A DNA stretch of 64,000 bases from Lentzea cavernae (GCF_014653695.1 NZ_BNAR01000012.1:204659-268658); one strand, 5' to 3'. Counted from the first letter of the stretch, positions 34,407 through 44,790 are shown. Notes: generated from the sequence alone by a model not told the origin. Program-made: numbers and translations.

Positions 34407-36122
34407 GTGACAGCGCCAGCAGCAACGCCGGCAGCAATGCGACCGCTGCGAGCCTGGCAGCGTCGCGCGCTGACCAAGTACCTCGCCGCGAAGCCGAAGG
34501 ACTTCCTCGCCGTCGCGACGCCCGGCGCGGGCAAGACGACCTTCGGACTCCGCGTTGCCGCCGAACTGCTGGCCGACCGGACGATCGAGACGATCACGAT
34601 CGTGACGCCCACCGAGCACCTCAAGCACCAGTGGGCGAAGGCGGCTGCCGAGCAGGGCATCCACATCGACTCGAACTTCCGCAACACCAACGCGATGACC
34701 TCCCGCGACTACCACGGCGTGGCCGTCACGTACGCGCAGGTCGCCGCCCACCCGACGCTGCACCGGGTGCGCACCGAGAACCGCAAGACGCTCGTGCTGC
34801 TCGACGAGGTGCACCACGGCGGCGACGCCAAGTCGTGGGGTGACGCGATCCGTGAGGCGTTCACGCCCGCCGTGCGCCGTCTCTGCCTCACCGGCACCCC
34901 GTTCCGCTCCGACGACTCGCCGATCCCGTTCGTGCAGTACGAGGAGAGCAACGGCGGCTTCAAGACGTCCAAGGCGGATCACACGTACGGGTACTCCGAC
35001 GCGCTGCGCGACGGCGTGGTGCGGCCCGTGCTGTTCCTGGCGTACTCGGGTGAGGCGTCGTGGCGGACCAGCGCGGGCGAGGAGTACACCGCACGGCTGG
35101 GCGAGCCGTTGACGCAGGAGCAGACCGCACGGGCGTGGCGCACGGCCCTGGACCCGGCTGGAGACTGGATGGCCTCGGTGTTGCGCGCAGCCGACCAGCG
35201 GCTGACCCAGAAGCGGCAGAACGGACTGCCCGACGCGGGCGGCCTGGTGATCGCCACCGACCAGACCGTGGCGAAGGCGTACGCGCAGGTGCTCGAACGC
35301 GTCACGGGCCAGATCCCCACGCTCGTGCTCTCCGACGACCCGAAGGCGTCCGGCAGGATCGCCGAGTTCGCCGCGACGACCGAACGCTGGATGATCGCGG
35401 TCCGCATGGTGTCCGAGGGCGTCGACGTGCCGCGCCTCGCCGTCGGCGTGTACGCGACGTCGTCGTCGACCCCGCTGTTCTTCGCCCAGGCCATCGGCCG
35501 CTTCGTGCGCAACCGGAAGCCCGGTGAGACCGCCACGGTGTTCCTGCCGTCGGTGCCGGTGCTGCTGCAGCTCGCCTCGGAATTGGAGGCGGAGCGCGAC
35601 CACGTCCTGGGCAAGCCGCACCGCGAGAAGGACGGCTGGGACGACGAGCTCATGGCCGCGGCCAACCAGGCCAAGGACGAGCCCGGTGAGGACGAGCGCG
35701 CCTTCACGGCACTGGGCACCACCGCCGAGCTCGACCAGGTGATCTACGACGGCTCGTCGTTCGGCGCCCCGACCCAGGCGGGCTCCGAGGAGGAGCAGGA
35801 GTACCTCGGCCTGCCCGGTCTGCTCGAACCCGACCAGGTGCGCACCCTGCTGCTGCAGCGGCAGGAGGAGCAGATGGCGATCGCCGCCAAACGCCCCAAG
35901 CCCGAGGTCGCGGTGCGCGAGGCGCGGCCCGTGGGCGTGCAGGAGCGCCTCACGGCCCTGCGCAAGGAGCTCAACACCCTCGTCGCGATGCACCACCACC
36001 GCACGAAGAAACCGCACGGCAAGATCCACAACTCACTGCGGGAGTACTGCGGCGGGCCGCCGACCGCGATGGCCACCATCGAGCAGCTCGAGGAGCGGAT
36101 CGCGACCCTGCGCTCCTGGTGA
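34407..36122 (+). CDS. DEAD/DEAH-box (superfamily 2) helicase
   Basis: About 571 residues. Motif Q/I region LRAWQRRALTKYL then ATPGAGKTTFG (Walker A); DEVHHGGD (motif II, DEVH); LTGTPFRSD (motif III); and in the second RecA domain MVSEGVDVPRL (V) and QAIGRFVRNRK (VI). The C-terminal 150 residues, with a long helical stretch, are family specific. It resembles restriction-type III/RAD25-like helicases common as single genes in Actinobacteria. The GTG at 34407 is preferred because GAGGAG lies 10 bases upstream; the ATG at 34389 overlaps that site. No methylase or nuclease neighbours, so not a restriction system. Confidence 0.87.
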   Translation: MTAPAATPAAMRPLRAWQRRALTKYLAAKPKDFLAVATPGAGKTTFGLRVAAELLADRTIETITIVTPTEHLKHQWAKAAAEQGIHIDSNFRNTNAMTSRDYHGVAVTYAQVAAHPTLHRVRTENRKTLVLLDEVHHGGDAKSWGDAIREAFTPAVRRLCLTGTPFRSDDSPIPFVQYEESNGGFKTSKADHTYGYSDALRDGVVRPVLFLAYSGEASWRTSAGEEYTARLGEPLTQEQTARAWRTALDPAGDWMASVLRAADQRLTQKRQNGLPDAGGLVIATDQTVAKAYAQVLERVTGQIPTLVLSDDPKASGRIAEFAATTERWMIAVRMVSEGVDVPRLAVGVYATSSSTPLFFAQAIGRFVRNRKPGETATVFLPSVPVLLQLASELEAERDHVLGKPHREKDGWDDELMAAANQAKDEPGEDERAFTALGTTAELDQVIYDGSSFGAPTQAGSEEEQEYLGLPGLLEPDQVRTLLLQRQEEQMAIAAKRPKPEVAVREARPVGVQERLTALRKELNTLVAMHHHRTKKPHGKIHNSLREYCGGPPTAMATIEQLEERIATLRSW

Positions 36123-36131
36123 GCGGATCCG

Positions 36132-36920
36132 TCAGACGCGGGTGACGGCGACGGCCAGAGTGCTGTAGCGCATCGTGAACCCGCCGCCGATCACGTCGAT
36201 CGCGCGGCCGACGCGGTCGAGGAGCTCGGTGACCTGCTCGGCGCCGAGCAGGGCCATCGGGCTCATGGTGCGCATGAGGTCGAGGTACTCGGCGGTCGTG
36301 AAGGCCCGTTCCCACCTGGCGCGCCACTGCTCGGCCTTCGAGAACGCCCCGGTGGCCAGAAACGCCTCGCCGGTGCGCACGCAGCCTGCCTGATAGGCCT
36401 CGAACGCCTCGTCGTAGGAGTGGCCGACGCGGTGGGTGAGGTGCGGAGCCACCTCGTCGTACGCCTCGGCGAAGGCGTCGGCGATCGGCTCCGGCGTCCC
36501 GAACACGTGCCAGAGCGCCACGAACACCCCGCCGGGCCGCAGCACCCGCGCGGCCTGGCGAGGACCCGCCTCGGGGTCCACCCAGTGCCAGGACTGCCCG
36601 GCGACGACGGCGTCGAACTCGCGGCCGGCCGGGTCCCAGGCCTCGAACTTCGCCACCTCGACGGCCACGCCGGTGCCGCGGGCGAACCCGGCCATCCGCT
36701 CGTCGTGCTCGACACCGAGCACGTCCAGCCCGGCCGCCCGGAGCTGCCGGGACAGCACCCCCGTGCCGCACCCCACCTCGACCACCCGAGGTCCGGGACT
36801 GGCGGCGGCGAGCCTGTCGACCAGCTCCTGCGGGTACGGCGGCCGGGTGCGGTCGTAGCGCGCGGCCTCTGCTCCGAACGAGATCGCCAGTCTTTCGGCG
36901 GCTTCCTTGTCGACGGTCAT
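36132..36920 (-). CDS. Class I SAM-dependent methyltransferase
   Basis: 262 residues. Motif I is VVEVGCGTGVLSRQL (about 45-60), acidic loop LDVLGVEHDERM, motif VVAGQSWHWVDPE and post-motif RVLRPGGVFVALWHVFG. This is the small-molecule methyltransferase type (Methyltransf_11/UbiE-like). The substrate is unknown. It converges with the helicase gene (9 bp between stops) and faces the xylF promoter region, but on the other strand and without evident shared function. Confidence 0.85.
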   Translation of the reverse strand: MTVDKEAAERLAISFGAEAARYDRTRPPYPQELVDRLAAASPGPRVVEVGCGTGVLSRQLRAAGLDVLGVEHDERMAGFARGTGVAVEVAKFEAWDPAGREFDAVVAGQSWHWVDPEAGPRQAARVLRPGGVFVALWHVFGTPEPIADAFAEAYDEVAPHLTHRVGHSYDEAFEAYQAGCVRTGEAFLATGAFSKAEQWRARWERAFTTAEYLDLMRTMSPMALLGAEQVTELLDRVGRAIDVIGGGFTMRYSTLAVAVTRV

Positions 36921-36969
36921 GCACCCAACCTAGGGATGTCCGGGAGATGACAGCCGAGTGTCCGCCGTG

Positions 36970-36990
36970 GGCGATATCCGATATATCGCC
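36970..36990. repeat. AT-rich palindromic motif in the promoter region between the methyltransferase and xylF
   Basis: The 8-bp arms GGCGATAT (36970-36977) and ATATCGCC (36983-36990) flank five bases; the internal core CGATATATCG is itself a perfect palindrome. The 18 bases 36972-36989 match the minus-strand motif in the PucR gene at 16 positions, the two differences being a paired G/C for A/T change. Confidence 0.65.
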
Positions 36991-37008
36991 GTTGTGATCC
37001 GTAGCGCG

Positions 37009-37059
37009 GTGGTAACGCTCTCACGACTCTCAGTGACCATATTTCGCCGTGGTTACCGC
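37009..37059. promoter_or_regulatory. Candidate operator pair upstream of xylF
   Basis: GTGGTAACGC (37009-37018) and GTGGTTACCGC (37049-37059) form an inverted pair around GGTAAC/GTTACC. A third related site, GTGGTAACCAC, lies immediately before the ribosome site of xylG. Binding by the ROK regulator encoded at the end of the operon is an inference. Confidence 0.45.
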
Positions 37060-37166
37060 ATCGTTGCGACTTAATCGATTCAGTGTGGTTCCGGTCACGC
37101 ATATGTCGGGCATACGTTGTGCGCCACAACATTCTCTGTGACACAGCGCAGTGAAAGGGATGGCGG

Positions 37167-38294
37167 ATGCGCAGCAAGACTCTCGCTTCCATCGCCGTGA
37201 CCGCGGGCCTCGCCCTGGCGGTTTCGGCGTGCGGCGCCAACACGTCCTCCGGCACCGGAGGCAGCACCACGGAATCCAACGCTGGCAGCGGCACGGGCGC
37301 GAAGGTCGGCGTGATCCTGCCCGAGACCGCGTCGTCCGCCCGCTGGGAAGGATTCGACAAGCCCCTCCTCGAGGCCGCTCTGAAGGCCGAGGGTCTCAGC
37401 CCCGACATCCAGAACGCCCAGGGCGACGTCCAGAAGTTCAGCACCCTGGCCGACGGCATGATCAACGCCGGCGTCAAGGTCCTGATCATCGCCACGCCCA
37501 ACAGCGAGGTCGGTGCGTCCGTCGCCAAGAAGGCGCAGGCCCAGGGCATCCAGGTCATCGACTACGACCGCCTGAACACCGGTGGTTCCTCGGCCTACTA
37601 CGTGTCGTTCGACAACGTGAAGGTCGGCGAGCTGCAGGGCCAGGGCCTGGCCGACGCGATGAAGGACAAGCCGCAGGGCTCCCAGGTCATCGAGATCGAG
37701 GGCGCGCCGACGGACAACAACGCGACGCTCTTCACGCAGGGCCAGAAGAAGGTCCTGCAGCCGCTCTACGACTCGGGCAAGCTCAAGCTGGTCCAGTCCC
37801 AGCCGATCGACAACTGGGACAACCAGAAGGGTGGCCAGGTCTTCGAGCAGATCCTGACCTCCAACGGCGGCAAGGTCGACGGCGTCGTCGCCGCGAACGA
37901 CGGCCTCGCCGGCGCCGTGATCACGATCCTCAAGAAGGTCGGCCTCAACGGCAAGGTCCCGGTCACCGGTCAGGACGCCACCCCGGACGGCCTGCAGGCC
38001 GTGCTCCGCGGTGACCAGTACATGACCGTCTTCAAGCCGATCAAGGACGAGGCCGAGGCCGCCGCCAAGCTGGCCGGCGCCCTCGCCAAGGGCGACACCG
38101 CCGCCGCCGACGCCCTGGCGTCCGGCTCGACCGACGACAGCAAGGGCAACCGCAAGGTCAAGTCCGTGCTGCTGTCCGCTCAGCTGATCACCAAGGACAA
38201 GGTCAAGTCCGTGGTCGACGCTGGCTTCGTCAAGGCCTCGGACATCTGCGTGGCCGACACCCAGGCCGCCTGCACCGAGCTCGGCATCAAGTAA
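37167..38294 (+). CDS. xylF: Xylose-type ABC transporter substrate-binding lipoprotein
   Basis: 375 residues. Signal peptide with lipobox VSAC (Cys about 22) and a Gly/Ser/Thr linker. The mature domain is a periplasmic-binding type 1 fold with XylF landmarks: ARWEGFDKPLLEAAL, MINAGVKVLIIATPN, YDRLNTGGSSAYYVSFDN, VAANDGLAGAVI and GQDATPDGLQAVLRGDQ. It binds xylose or a similar pentose outside the membrane. ATG start. Followed by a 12-bp hairpin before the ATPase gene, which would let this gene be expressed above the rest of the operon. Confidence 0.9.
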   Translation: MRSKTLASIAVTAGLALAVSACGANTSSGTGGSTTESNAGSGTGAKVGVILPETASSARWEGFDKPLLEAALKAEGLSPDIQNAQGDVQKFSTLADGMINAGVKVLIIATPNSEVGASVAKKAQAQGIQVIDYDRLNTGGSSAYYVSFDNVKVGELQGQGLADAMKDKPQGSQVIEIEGAPTDNNATLFTQGQKKVLQPLYDSGKLKLVQSQPIDNWDNQKGGQVFEQILTSNGGKVDGVVAANDGLAGAVITILKKVGLNGKVPVTGQDATPDGLQAVLRGDQYMTVFKPIKDEAEAAAKLAGALAKGDTAAADALASGSTDDSKGNRKVKSVLLSAQLITKDKVKSVVDAGFVKASDICVADTQAACTELGIK

Positions 38295-38310
38295 GACCGC
38301 TCGCGACGAG

Positions 38311-38340
38311 GGCGGGGTGCGGTTTCGGCCGCACCCCGCC
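38311..38340. terminator. Intra-operon hairpin between xylF and xylG
   Basis: GGCGGGGTGCGG / CCGCACCCCGCC, 12-bp stem, 6-base loop (TTTCGG). It probably acts as a partial terminator or as an RNA-stabilising 3' end for the binding-protein mRNA. Confidence 0.75.
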
Positions 38341-38349
38341 TCTCGCCGC

Positions 38350-38360
38350 GTGGTAACCAC
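38350..38360. promoter_or_regulatory. Palindrome GTGGTAACCAC before xylG
   Basis: An 11-bp palindrome with central A, abutting the GGAGG ribosome site of xylG (38361-38365). It repeats the motif seen twice upstream of xylF. Confidence 0.4.
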
Positions 38361-38372
38361 GGAGGAAACCCA

Positions 38373-39146
38373 GTGAGCGAGCCGATTCTCGAGCTGCGCG
38401 GCATCAACAAGAGCTTCGGTCCCGTGCACGTCCTGCACGACATCGACCTCGACGTCCAACCCGGCGAGGTAACCGCCCTCGTCGGCGACAACGGCGCGGG
38501 CAAGTCGACGCTGGTCAAGTGCATCGCGGGCATCCACCCCACCGATTCCGGTGAGGTCCTGTTCAACGGCGAGCCGGTGCACATCAAGGGCCCGCGCGAC
38601 GCCGCCGAGCTCGGGATCGAGGTCGTCTACCAGGACCTCGCGCTGGCCGACAACCTCGACATCGTCCAGAACATGTTCCTCGGCCGCGAGCGCACCAAGG
38701 GTGGCCTGCTCGACGAGACGGACATGGAGCAGGCGGCGCGCAAGACGCTCGCGTCGCTGTCCGTGCGCACGGTGAAGTCGGTGCGCACGCAGGTCTCGTC
38801 GCTGTCCGGTGGTCAGCGCCAGACCGTGGCGATCGCCAAGGCCGTGCTGTGGAACAGCAAGGTAGTGCTGCTCGACGAGCCCACCGCGGCCCTCGGCGTC
38901 GCGCAGACGCGCCAGGTGCTCGACCTGGTCCGCCGGCTCGCGGAGCAGGGCCTGGGCGTCGTCCTGATCAGCCACAACATGAACGACGTCTTCGAGGTCG
39001 CCGACAAGATCGCGTGCCTCTACCTCGGACGCATGGCCGCGGTCGTGTCGACCAAGGACGTCACGCACGGCCAGGTGGTCGAGCTGATCACCGCCGGGCG
39101 TTCCGGTGACCTGGGCATCGCCCGCCCCGAGGCGGCGACGATCTGA
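38373..39146 (+). CDS. xylG: Sugar ABC transporter ATP-binding protein (single nucleotide-binding domain)
   Basis: 257 residues, GTG start with GGAGG 7 bases upstream. Walker A GDNGAGKST, Q-loop VVYQDLALADNL, signature LSGGQRQTVAIAKA, Walker B VVLLDEPTAAL and H-loop VLISHNM are intact. Unlike enteric XylG and RbsA, which carry two nucleotide-binding domains in about 500 residues, this protein has one, as is common for the actinobacterial and FrcA-type systems. It drives import through XylH. The next gene overlaps by one base. Confidence 0.92.
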   Translation: MSEPILELRGINKSFGPVHVLHDIDLDVQPGEVTALVGDNGAGKSTLVKCIAGIHPTDSGEVLFNGEPVHIKGPRDAAELGIEVVYQDLALADNLDIVQNMFLGRERTKGGLLDETDMEQAARKTLASLSVRTVKSVRTQVSSLSGGQRQTVAIAKAVLWNSKVVLLDEPTAALGVAQTRQVLDLVRRLAEQGLGVVLISHNMNDVFEVADKIACLYLGRMAAVVSTKDVTHGQVVELITAGRSGDLGIARPEAATI

Positions 39147-40597
39147 TGAGTTCCGAAGAGGCGAGCATGACCGACACCACCGACACGCACGAGCAGGAGA
39201 CCGCCCAGCAGGGCGCGATCTCCGACTTCGGCATCGACACGACCTCCCAGTCCACCGGTGAGGCCGTCCGCGACTACTGGGCCAGGGTCCGCGGCGGCGA
39301 GCTCGGCTCGCTGCCCGCGCTGCTCGGCCTCGTCGTGCTGCTGATCGTGTTCAGCTCGTTGTCCGACACGTTCTTCACCCTCGGCAACCTCGCCAACCTG
39401 CTCCAGCAGGGCGCCAGCATCACCATCATCGCGATGGGCCTGGTGTTCGTGCTGCTGCTCGGCGAGATCGACCTGTCCGCCGGCACCGCGTCCGGTGTGA
39501 CCGCCGCGGTCATGGCACTGCACCTGATCCACAACGGCAACCTGCTCGGCGGCATGGGCGACACGGTCTTCTACGTGTTCTGCGGCCTGCTCGTGCTGGC
39601 GATCGTGCTCGGCGCGGTGATGAAGGTCTGGGCGGGTGTGGCCCTGTCGGCCGTCGCCCTGGTCATCGCCGGCGTCGGCATCCCCGCGAACGCGTGGCTC
39701 GAGATGCTGCTCGCCGTCTGCGTCGGCGCGGCCATCGGCACGATCACGGGCTTCCTGGTCGCCAAGGTCGGCATCCCGTCGTTCGTCGTGACCCTGGCGT
39801 TCTTCCTCGTGTGGGGCGGTGTCGTCCTGCAGCTCATCGGCCAGGGCGGCACGCTCGGCCTGCGCGACGACACGATCTTCAACGTCGCCAACGGCAACCT
39901 GAACTTCGTGGGCTCCTGGGCGCTGTTCGTCATCGCCGTCGGCGGCTACGCGGCGATCGTGCTCACCCGGCACTTCTCCCGCCTGCGCAAGGGACTCGTG
40001 GCCCAGCCGACCTCGCTGGTCCTGGGCAAGATCGGCGCCCTCGCGGTGCTGGCCGCGGTGATCACCTACGCGCTGTCGCTGAACCGGGCGCCGAGCGACC
40101 TGATCGTCATCGAGGGCGTGCCGTACGTGGTGCCGCTCGTCCTGGTGCTGCTGGTCGTCGGCACGTTCGTGCTCGACCGCACCTCCTACGGCCGCCACAT
40201 CTACGCGGTGGGCGGCAACAAGGAAGCGGCTCGCCGCGCCGGCATCAACGTCGAGCGCATCCGCATGAGCGTGTTCGTGATCGCCTCCGCGGCGGCCGCG
40301 ATCGGCGCCATCGTGTACTCGTCGAAGGTCGGCTCGGTCGACCCGAACGCCGGTGGCGGCAACACGCTGCTGCTGTCGGTCGGTGCGGCCGTCATCGGTG
40401 GCACGTCGCTGTTCGGCGGCAAGGGCCGGCTGCGCGACGCGGTGATCGGTGGCGCGGTGCTCGCGATCATCCAGAACGGCATGGGCCTGCTCCGGCAGCC
40501 CGCCGCCGTCGTGTTCATCGTGACCGGACTGGTCCTGCTGCTCGCCGCGAGCGTCGACGCGTTGTCCCGCCGCCGGGCGGCCACCGCGGCTCGATGA
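39146..40597 (+). CDS. xylH: Sugar ABC transporter permease (XylH-like)
   Basis: 483 residues, BPD_transp_2 family. A hydrophilic cytoplasmic N terminus of about 60 residues is followed by roughly 11-14 membrane helices (for example LPALLGLVVLLIVFSSL and ILAAVITYALSL-like segments); the conserved loop NKEAARRAGINVERIRM contacts the ATPase. Length and helix number fit XylH rather than RbsC. The ATG at 39146 overlaps the xylG stop by one base; the ATG at 39167 has a better ribosome site (AAGAGG) and may be the true start, shortening the protein by seven residues. Confidence 0.9.
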   Translation: MSSEEASMTDTTDTHEQETAQQGAISDFGIDTTSQSTGEAVRDYWARVRGGELGSLPALLGLVVLLIVFSSLSDTFFTLGNLANLLQQGASITIIAMGLVFVLLLGEIDLSAGTASGVTAAVMALHLIHNGNLLGGMGDTVFYVFCGLLVLAIVLGAVMKVWAGVALSAVALVIAGVGIPANAWLEMLLAVCVGAAIGTITGFLVAKVGIPSFVVTLAFFLVWGGVVLQLIGQGGTLGLRDDTIFNVANGNLNFVGSWALFVIAVGGYAAIVLTRHFSRLRKGLVAQPTSLVLGKIGALAVLAAVITYALSLNRAPSDLIVIEGVPYVVPLVLVLLVVGTFVLDRTSYGRHIYAVGGNKEAARRAGINVERIRMSVFVIASAAAAIGAIVYSSKVGSVDPNAGGGNTLLLSVGAAVIGGTSLFGGKGRLRDAVIGGAVLAIIQNGMGLLRQPAAVVFIVTGLVLLLAASVDALSRRRAATAAR

Positions 40598-40601
40598 CGC
40601 G

Positions 40602-41756
40602 GTGACGGGACCCACGTCCGGCACCCGTCCCGACGAGATCCGCAGGCACAACAGGACGGCGCTGCTGCGCCGCCTGCACATCGACGGACCGTCCACCAGG
40701 GCGTCGCTCGCGGCTGAGCTCGGCCTCAACCGCAGCACGATCAAGGCCCTGGTGGACGGCCTCGCCGAAGCCGGTGTGGTCGCTGAACGCGTGCCCGCTC
40801 TGCGCAGCGGAGCGGGCCGCCCGTCGCTGCTGGTGCTGCCCCAGCCGAACGCCGCGGTCGTCATCGCGATCGACGTCCGCGTCGAGCACGTCGCGATGGG
40901 GTTCGTCGGCCTCGGCGGGGAGATCCTCGGGCGGGACAGCTGGAACCTGCACCGGACGCGTGATCCGGGGGAGGTCATCACGCACATCGTCGAGTCGGCG
41001 CGCCTCATGGCCGACGACCTCGACGCCACCGCGGTGGGAGTGGGCATCTCGGTGCCCGGTGTCGTGCGACGCGCCGACGGGCACGTCCACGAGGCGCCCA
41101 ACCTGCACTGGACCGGTGTGGCGCTCGGCAAACGCCTGGAGGCGGTGCTGAAGCTGCCGGTCCAGGTCGGCAACGACGCGGAGCTCGGCGCACTGGCCGA
41201 ACACGTCCGCGGTGCGGCCAGGGAGTCCTCGGACATGGTCTACATCTCCGCGGACGTCGGCGTCGGCGGGGGAGTGATCCTGGCCGGGCAGCCGTTGCGC
41301 GGCTCCGGCGGCTACGTCGGCGAGCTCGGGCACATGGTCGTCAACCCGCGCGGGCTGCGGTGCTACTGCGGCTGTGACGGCTGCTGGGAGACCGAGGTGG
41401 GCGAACCGGCGCTGTGCCGGGCCCTGGGCCTTCCCGACGACGCTCCGCGCGGTGCCGTGGTCGCGGCGCTGCGGGCGTTGGACGACCCGTCGGTGCTCGA
41501 CGAGTTCGCCGGCTGGCTCGCACTGGGGCTCGCGAACATCGTCAACGTCCTCGGCCCCGAACTGGTGGTGCTGGGCGACCTCTACACGGCCCTGCCTGCG
41601 TCCGTCGTGGACGCGGTGAGCGCCGCCGTGCAGGTGCGCAGCCTCGTCTCCCGCGCGGTCGGCGGGACCCAGGTCGTGACGTCACCCCTGGGACGCGACG
41701 CGAAGCTCGTCGGAGCGGCCGAACTGGCCTTCGAGCCGGTCCTCGACGCCCTCTAG
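40602..41756 (+). CDS. ROK family transcriptional regulator
   Basis: 384 residues, GTG start 4 bp after xylH. An N-terminal MarR-like winged helix (LHIDGPSTRASLAAELGLNRSTIKALVD) precedes a ROK sugar-kinase-like domain (VISIDV-type strand AIDVRVEHVAMG, VGNDAELGALAEHV, SADVGVGGGVILAG) with the ROK zinc motif CYCGCDGCWE. Regulators of this type (XylR, NagC, Mlc) repress sugar uptake genes until sugar binds. Position at the operon end indicates autoregulation of the xylose-type transporter. A 13-bp hairpin follows. Confidence 0.9.
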   Translation: MTGPTSGTRPDEIRRHNRTALLRRLHIDGPSTRASLAAELGLNRSTIKALVDGLAEAGVVAERVPALRSGAGRPSLLVLPQPNAAVVIAIDVRVEHVAMGFVGLGGEILGRDSWNLHRTRDPGEVITHIVESARLMADDLDATAVGVGISVPGVVRRADGHVHEAPNLHWTGVALGKRLEAVLKLPVQVGNDAELGALAEHVRGAARESSDMVYISADVGVGGGVILAGQPLRGSGGYVGELGHMVVNPRGLRCYCGCDGCWETEVGEPALCRALGLPDDAPRGAVVAALRALDDPSVLDEFAGWLALGLANIVNVLGPELVVLGDLYTALPASVVDAVSAAVQVRSLVSRAVGGTQVVTSPLGRDAKLVGAAELAFEPVLDAL

Positions 41757-41775
41757 GAGCCCTGGAAAAGCGAAG

Positions 41776-41805
41776 GGGGCGGAGATCCTCGCGGATCTCC
41801 GCCCC
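41776..41805. terminator. Hairpin terminator of the xylose-type operon
   Basis: GGGGCGGAGATCC / GGATCTCCGCCCC, 13-bp perfect stem with a TCGC tetraloop, 20 bp after the ROK gene stop and just before the stop of the converging DUF7455 gene. Confidence 0.88.
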
Positions 41806-41827
41806 GAGCGGCTAGGTGGGGTGGAAG

Positions 41828-42007
41828 TCAGCCCTGCTGAATCTCAGCAGCGAGTTCGCGCAATTTCTCACTGTGCGCCCGGGCGTGGTGCCCGCAGAAC
41901 AGCAACTCGCCCCCGGACGGGAGCAAAGCGCGAACCTGGGCAGCAGCCCCGCAGCGGTCGCAGCGGTCGGCAGCGGTCAACTCGGGGCGGGTGAGTGCTG
42001 CAGTCAT
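41828..42007 (-). CDS. DUF7455 small zinc-finger-like protein
   Basis: 59 residues. After MTAALTRPELTAADR come CDRCGAAA and LLFCGHHARAH, a C-x2-C ... C-x-HH set that probably binds one zinc, then a helical tail. The family is common in Actinobacteria near sigA and has no assigned function. The ATG is chosen because GGAGGGAG lies a few bases upstream; the 19 extra codons of the longer frame are not family-like. Too short for many gene callers. Confidence 0.85.
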   Translation of the reverse strand: MTAALTRPELTAADRCDRCGAAAQVRALLPSGGELLFCGHHARAHSEKLRELAAEIQQG

Positions 42008-42444
42008 GATGAATCTCCCTCCGTCCCGGCAACGAAACGTTGTGTTCCGGTGCCCTCTTACCAAGCTGCGACCACGGCGCCCCTGGCTGGTGCGCGGTGC
42101 TCGCTGGCTCCACTCTGACAGACGTTTCCGCGTTAGTCAGTGTTCCCGTGTACGTGGCGACTCGCGTCACTATGCGATTTACCCGGCTGCAGCAGGCCTA
42201 CACCTGCGTTCGCCACCGGTTCACCGTCTTGACACGCACGCTGAGCGACGGAGAACCCGCTGGTGGAGCAGCACGTTCGGTCCGTTCGGTCGGTTGCGTG
42301 CGACCGGGAGTGTGATATCGGTTGCGCTTGTCCGCCCGGAGCGAACAGGTCACGAACGTCCCACGATTCGGACGCGGGACCGTGATCAAACTCGAGTTCG
42401 AGTCCATTGTCGAGTGAGCCGCAGCACCCGATTCCGCAAACGCG
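42008..42444. other. Intergenic region upstream of DUF7455, no convincing gene
   Basis: About 440 bp between the DUF7455 start and the sigA terminator. Several short frames cross it but none has actinobacterial third-position bias. It should hold the leftward promoter of the DUF7455 gene. I see a TTGACA on the plus strand near 42230 with no matching -10 box at the right distance, and no strong hairpin. Confidence 0.4.
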
Positions 42445-42475
42445 ACAGCCCCGCACCGAACCGGTGCGGGGCTGT
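42445..42475. terminator. Hairpin terminator of sigA
   Basis: ACAGCCCCGCACCG / CGGTGCGGGGCTGT, 14-bp perfect stem with a 3-base loop, 21 bp downstream of the sigA stop. Confidence 0.9.
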
Positions 42476-42496
42476 GTGCGTATGACTGGGTAAGAC

Positions 42497-43810
<1,314 letters not shown>

Positions 43811-44028
43811 GTACGCCCTTTCGCGACGGTCGTTCAAGGCGGACCGGAGGGCGCGAAACCTCGGTCGCCAGAGTTCAGGGGATCTCCCCGCCGATCTTGC
43901 TTGGCGGGTGTGCGTTCCATTGTAACGACGTCCGTGACGCGGTGTTGCGCCCCGAGGTGCTTCGAGGCGCTCTCACCTGCGTTGTCGCAGCTAGATCGCG
44001 TCGGACACGTTTCGGTGTCGAACGCTCA

Positions 44029-44790
44029 TCAGGGCCTGACGCCGTGTGCGGCGGCCCACGCCGCGCCCACGATGCCGGCGTCGTTCTTCAGCGCGGCGGC
44101 GACCACCTCGGTGCGGACCTTGAGCAATGGCAACCACTTGTGCGCCTTCTTGCTCACGCCGCCGCCCGCGATGACGAGGTCGGGCCAGATGAGGTCCTCC
44201 AGCACGTTGACGTACCGCGAGACCCTGGGCGTCCACTCCTCCCAGGACAGCTCCTTCTCCTCCTTCACGGAGGCGGCGGCGCGCTTCTCCGCGTCGTGCC
44301 CGTCGACCTGCAGGTGGCCGAACTCGGTGTTCGGGACCAGCTTGCCGTCGAGGAACACCGCGCTGCCGATGCCCGTGCCGAACGTCAGCAGCACCACGGT
44401 CCCGTTCTTGCCCACGCCGGCGCCGAACGACATCTCCGCGATGCCGGCCGCGTCCGCGTCGTTCATCACGACGATGTCCTCGGGCCTGCGCTTGAGGCGC
44501 GCGGCGAAGAGCGTCTGCGCGTCGCAGTTGATCCAGCCCTTGTCGACGTTCGCGGCACTGAGGGCGACACCGTGCTTGACCACGCACGGGAGCGTGATGC
44601 CGACAGGACCGTCCCACTGGAACTTCTCGACGATCTCCGCGACGACCTCAGCCACCGCCTCCGGCGTCGAAGGCTGGGGCGTGGGGATCCGCAAGCGCTC
44701 GCCGTCCAGTGCCCCTGCCTCGAGGTCGACCAGGCCGCCCTTGACGCCGGAGCCGCCGATGTCCACACCGAACCCGCGGGTGATGCCCAT
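44029..44790 (-). CDS. ppgK: Polyphosphate glucokinase
   Basis: 253 residues, ROK family without DNA-binding domain. Phosphate-binding motif FGVDIGGSGVKGGLVD, catalytic region VVMNDADAAGIAE, and adenosine motif LTFGTGIGSAVF are complete. The actinobacterial enzyme phosphorylates glucose with polyphosphate or ATP. The sequence around WINCDAQTLFAARL and the WEEWTPRVSRYVN segment are as in characterised PpgK. ATG start; divergent from suhB over about 100 bp. Confidence 0.93.
   Translation of the reverse strand: MGITRGFGVDIGGSGVKGGLVDLEAGALDGERLRIPTPQPSTPEAVAEVVAEIVEKFQWDGPVGITLPCVVKHGVALSAANVDKGWINCDAQTLFAARLKRRPEDIVVMNDADAAGIAEMSFGAGVGKNGTVVLLTFGTGIGSAVFLDGKLVPNTEFGHLQVDGHDAEKRAAASVKEEKELSWEEWTPRVSRYVNVLEDLIWPDLVIAGGGVSKKAHKWLPLLKVRTEVVAAALKNDAGIVGAAWAAAHGVRP

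Noticed and set aside
34269..36029. Leftward frame continuing the YihY frame for hundreds of codons across the helicase gene
   Set aside because: The upstream part is antisense to a helicase with complete motifs; YihY similarity starts only near 34268.
34407..36920. Restriction or phage-defence island (helicase plus methyltransferase)
   Set aside because: The methyltransferase is of the small-molecule type, on the other strand, and no nuclease or specificity gene is present.
39020..41236. Leftward 738-codon frame opposite the xylose-type genes
   Set aside because: Shadow of xylH and the ROK gene, whose motifs are intact.
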